From assembly GCA_025922755.1 (NCBI GenBank), contig JAICHE010000065.1, forward strand, positions 1 to 6,750: a stretch of DNA of 6,750 nt, given 5' to 3'. The notes under the pieces were generated by a model. The model had not been told where the DNA came from. It searched no databases and worked only from the letters and a program-made list of their open reading frames with translations. Source of the DNA: Nitrososphaeraceae archaeon (GTDB lineage Archaea; Thermoproteota; Nitrososphaeria; Nitrososphaerales; Nitrosopumilaceae). Position numbers and translations under genes: made by a program. Position 1 is the stretch's first letter. Each line of letters begins with the position of its first letter. Shown piece after piece: positions 5,803-6,750 of the stretch.

Positions 5803-6092
5803 GTTTTAGATTTCTCGCGAGTTGAGTCATACATTGCGAGGAACTGCTCAGGTTCATTTTGCCTGTATTGTTTAACTAATTTAGATATCGCTTCATCAGA
5901 GAGAGGATCATTCTTGTTTTCATAGTATTCTTTTACTATCTCAAATGGGGTTTTTTTAATATTGTATCTTTTTAAAGTGTCATTTACAGATTTACTGCTT
6001 AGATAATCAAATACTACAAAACGATATATCAGATATCCAGCTATTCCCAAAATTGCAACAATCGTAAGAGGGATTATTACCACAAAGGCCAT
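5796..6092 (-). CDS. Small single-pass membrane protein of unknown function
   Basis: This 98-residue protein has one hydrophobic helix at about 3-27 (V-V-I-I-P-L-T-I-V-A-I-L-G), then a Tyr/Arg boundary and a charged soluble region. The soluble region contains K-K-T-P-F-E-I-V-K-E-Y-Y and L-S-D-E-A-I-S-K-L-V-K-Q-Y. This T-P-x-E-I...L-S-D-E-x-x-x-x-L layout loosely recalls SHOCT-type short C-terminal helical domains, but the match is by eye and weak. The tail is Lys/Glu-rich. A TATA-like AAATACA about 24 bp ahead of the ATG at 6092 supports this start. It converges on the SPFH gene with only 13 bp between stops. A functional link with that membrane scaffold is conceivable, but the opposite orientation gives no operon support. 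Confidence 0.75.
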   Translation of the reverse strand: MAFVVIIPLTIVAILGIAGYLIYRFVVFDYLSSKSVNDTLKRYNIKKTPFEIVKEYYENKNDPLSDEAISKLVKQYRQNEPEQFLAMYDSTREKSKTE

Positions 6093-6132
6093 ATTTTCAT
6101 TGGTCTTTCTTTGTATTTCATTGTTTTCTAAA

Positions 6133-6267
6133 TTAGTGAGGTTTGTCTATTGGATGGGGAGGTGTATTTTCATCATGGCAATCACAACTGCAAAGATGAG
6201 TTTCATGGTTGTTAATACAATCTATGCATTCAAAGTGTTTCCTAGTTTCACAAGCAGCACAGATCAT
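6133..6267 (-). CDS. 44-residue Cys/His-rich mini-protein, probable zinc binder
   Basis: A short frame from the ATG at 6267 to the TAA at 6133-6135 encodes M-I-C-A-A-C, then E-C-I-D-C, then a C-S-C-D-C-H cluster. The seven cysteines sit at 3, 6, 14, 17, 26, 28 and 30, with His at 11, 21, 24 and 31. The C-x2-C-x7-C-x2-C spacing is that of a small zinc knuckle. The C-x-C-x-C-H cluster could hold a second metal or complete the site. The tail is Pro/His-rich. Sixteen percent Cys in AT-rich DNA is hard to explain by chance, which is the main reason to call it a gene. It lies 45 bp downstream of the gene ending at 6313, in the same frame and strand, so co-transcription is likely. Small Cys-rich proteins of this kind are known in marine thaumarchaea, but I cannot name a family. 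Confidence 0.7.
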   Translation of the reverse strand: MICAACETRKHFECIDCINNHETHLCSCDCHDENTPPHPIDKPH

Positions 6268-6312
6268 ATCTGATATTAATTGAAGTGTTGGTGGATTTGA
6301 ATTTTTTGGAGA

Positions 6313-6750
6313 TTAGTACCTTACCTCACTCCTATTCAGTAATTTTTCTGTAAGATCCACATACCCTTGAGGATCTAAGCTTTTTGCGAAAATTTTATCG
6401 ACATTTATCAAGTAGATTGAATGTAATCGTGCATTAAGGATATCATCATATGAAATTGGAGGGTTTTTGTAATAGCGATCACAAAGTTTTTTGACTTTAT
6501 CAATATCTTCTTTTTTTCTAGATTTTGGCGGAATAAGAAAAATTTTAGGAATTGGAATTATCCCTGTAACAGGAGTTGCCAAGGAAAATTTTGCACAATG
6601 CTTACTGTAGCGAGCAATTTTGCTCATTATTCTTGCCGTAGAGTAATCAATAGTATCTAAAGCATGATCAGGTGGAGTGAATCCTGTTTCAATTTCAATT
6701 ATAGTATCACCATCTCCTTTCTTTGCAAAAAGATCACATACCAAAATTTC
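6313..6750 (-). CDS. C-terminal part of a hypothetical protein with a possible nuclease-like core (cut by window end)
   Basis: The frame is open to the right edge, so the true start lies beyond the window; about 145 residues are visible. Near the edge is V-C-D-L-F-A-K-K-G-D-G-D-T-I-I-E-I-E-T-G-F. It looks like the D...E-x-E strand pair of PD-(D/E)XK nuclease-type domains, with Thr where the catalytic Lys is expected. A helix with several Arg/Lys/Tyr (I-A-R-Y-S-K-H-C-A-K) follows. A strand-like hydrophobic stretch (I-I-P-I-P-K-I-F-L-I-P-P) and a charged helical tail complete the visible part. The protein may bind nucleic acid, or may be an inactive nuclease fold; both are inferences from a short motif. 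Any upstream frame contacts are outside the window. The Cys-rich mini-protein follows 45 bp downstream. Confidence 0.7.
   Translation of the reverse strand, partial: EILVCDLFAKKGDGDTIIEIETGFTPPDHALDTIDYSTARIMSKIARYSKHCAKFSLATPVTGIIPIPKIFLIPPKSRKKEDIDKVKKLCDRYYKNPPISYDDILNARLHSIYLINVDKIFAKSLDPQGYVDLTEKLLNRSEVRY

Overview
The window is AT-rich, gene-dense and archaeal in character. The best guess is a marine ammonia-oxidising archaeon of the Nitrosopumilus type (Thaumarchaeota/Nitrososphaerota). The evidence is a DUF5679 zinc-ribbon mini-protein, a secreted beta-sandwich C-terminus typical of this group, winged-helix proteins, a prohibitin-like SPFH protein, and TATA-like boxes about 25-30 bp ahead of start codons (leaderless transcripts, several with GTG starts). 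No rRNA, tRNA, CRISPR array, insertion sequence or phage gene was seen, so it reads as chromosomal backbone. The assignment rests on protein character, not on a marker gene.

Layout. Bases 1-168 hold the C-terminal end of a probably exported protein (+). Bases 299-442 encode a 47-residue zinc ribbon (+), which converges on a 121-residue protein of unknown function (-, 538-903). A gap of about 300 bp with no gene follows. Next is a Mn-type superoxide dismutase (-, 1206-1829, probable GTG start), divergent from a protein with two predicted winged helices (+, 1903-2517). That gene's stop codon abuts the stop codon of a SNF2-family ATPase on the other strand (-, 2518-4242). The ATPase frame is continuous but broken by one in-frame TAA at 3625-3627, between helicase motifs Ia and II.

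Divergent from the ATPase are a membrane-anchored winged-helix protein (+, 4389-4880) and a prohibitin/SPFH membrane scaffold protein (+, 4919-5782). Three minus-strand genes follow: a small single-pass membrane protein (5796-6092), a 44-residue Cys/His-rich mini-protein (6133-6267), and the C-terminal part of a protein with a possible nuclease-like D...ExE core, cut by the window end (6313-6750).

How the parts relate. The SOD and the two-winged-helix protein share a short divergent promoter region, so joint or cross regulation is possible. The membrane-anchored winged-helix protein, the SPFH protein and the convergent single-pass protein form a cluster of membrane-associated products. Nothing here clearly forms a new defence or metabolic system. 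The points most worth checking are the nonsense codon in the SNF2 ATPase and the small Cys-rich gene.
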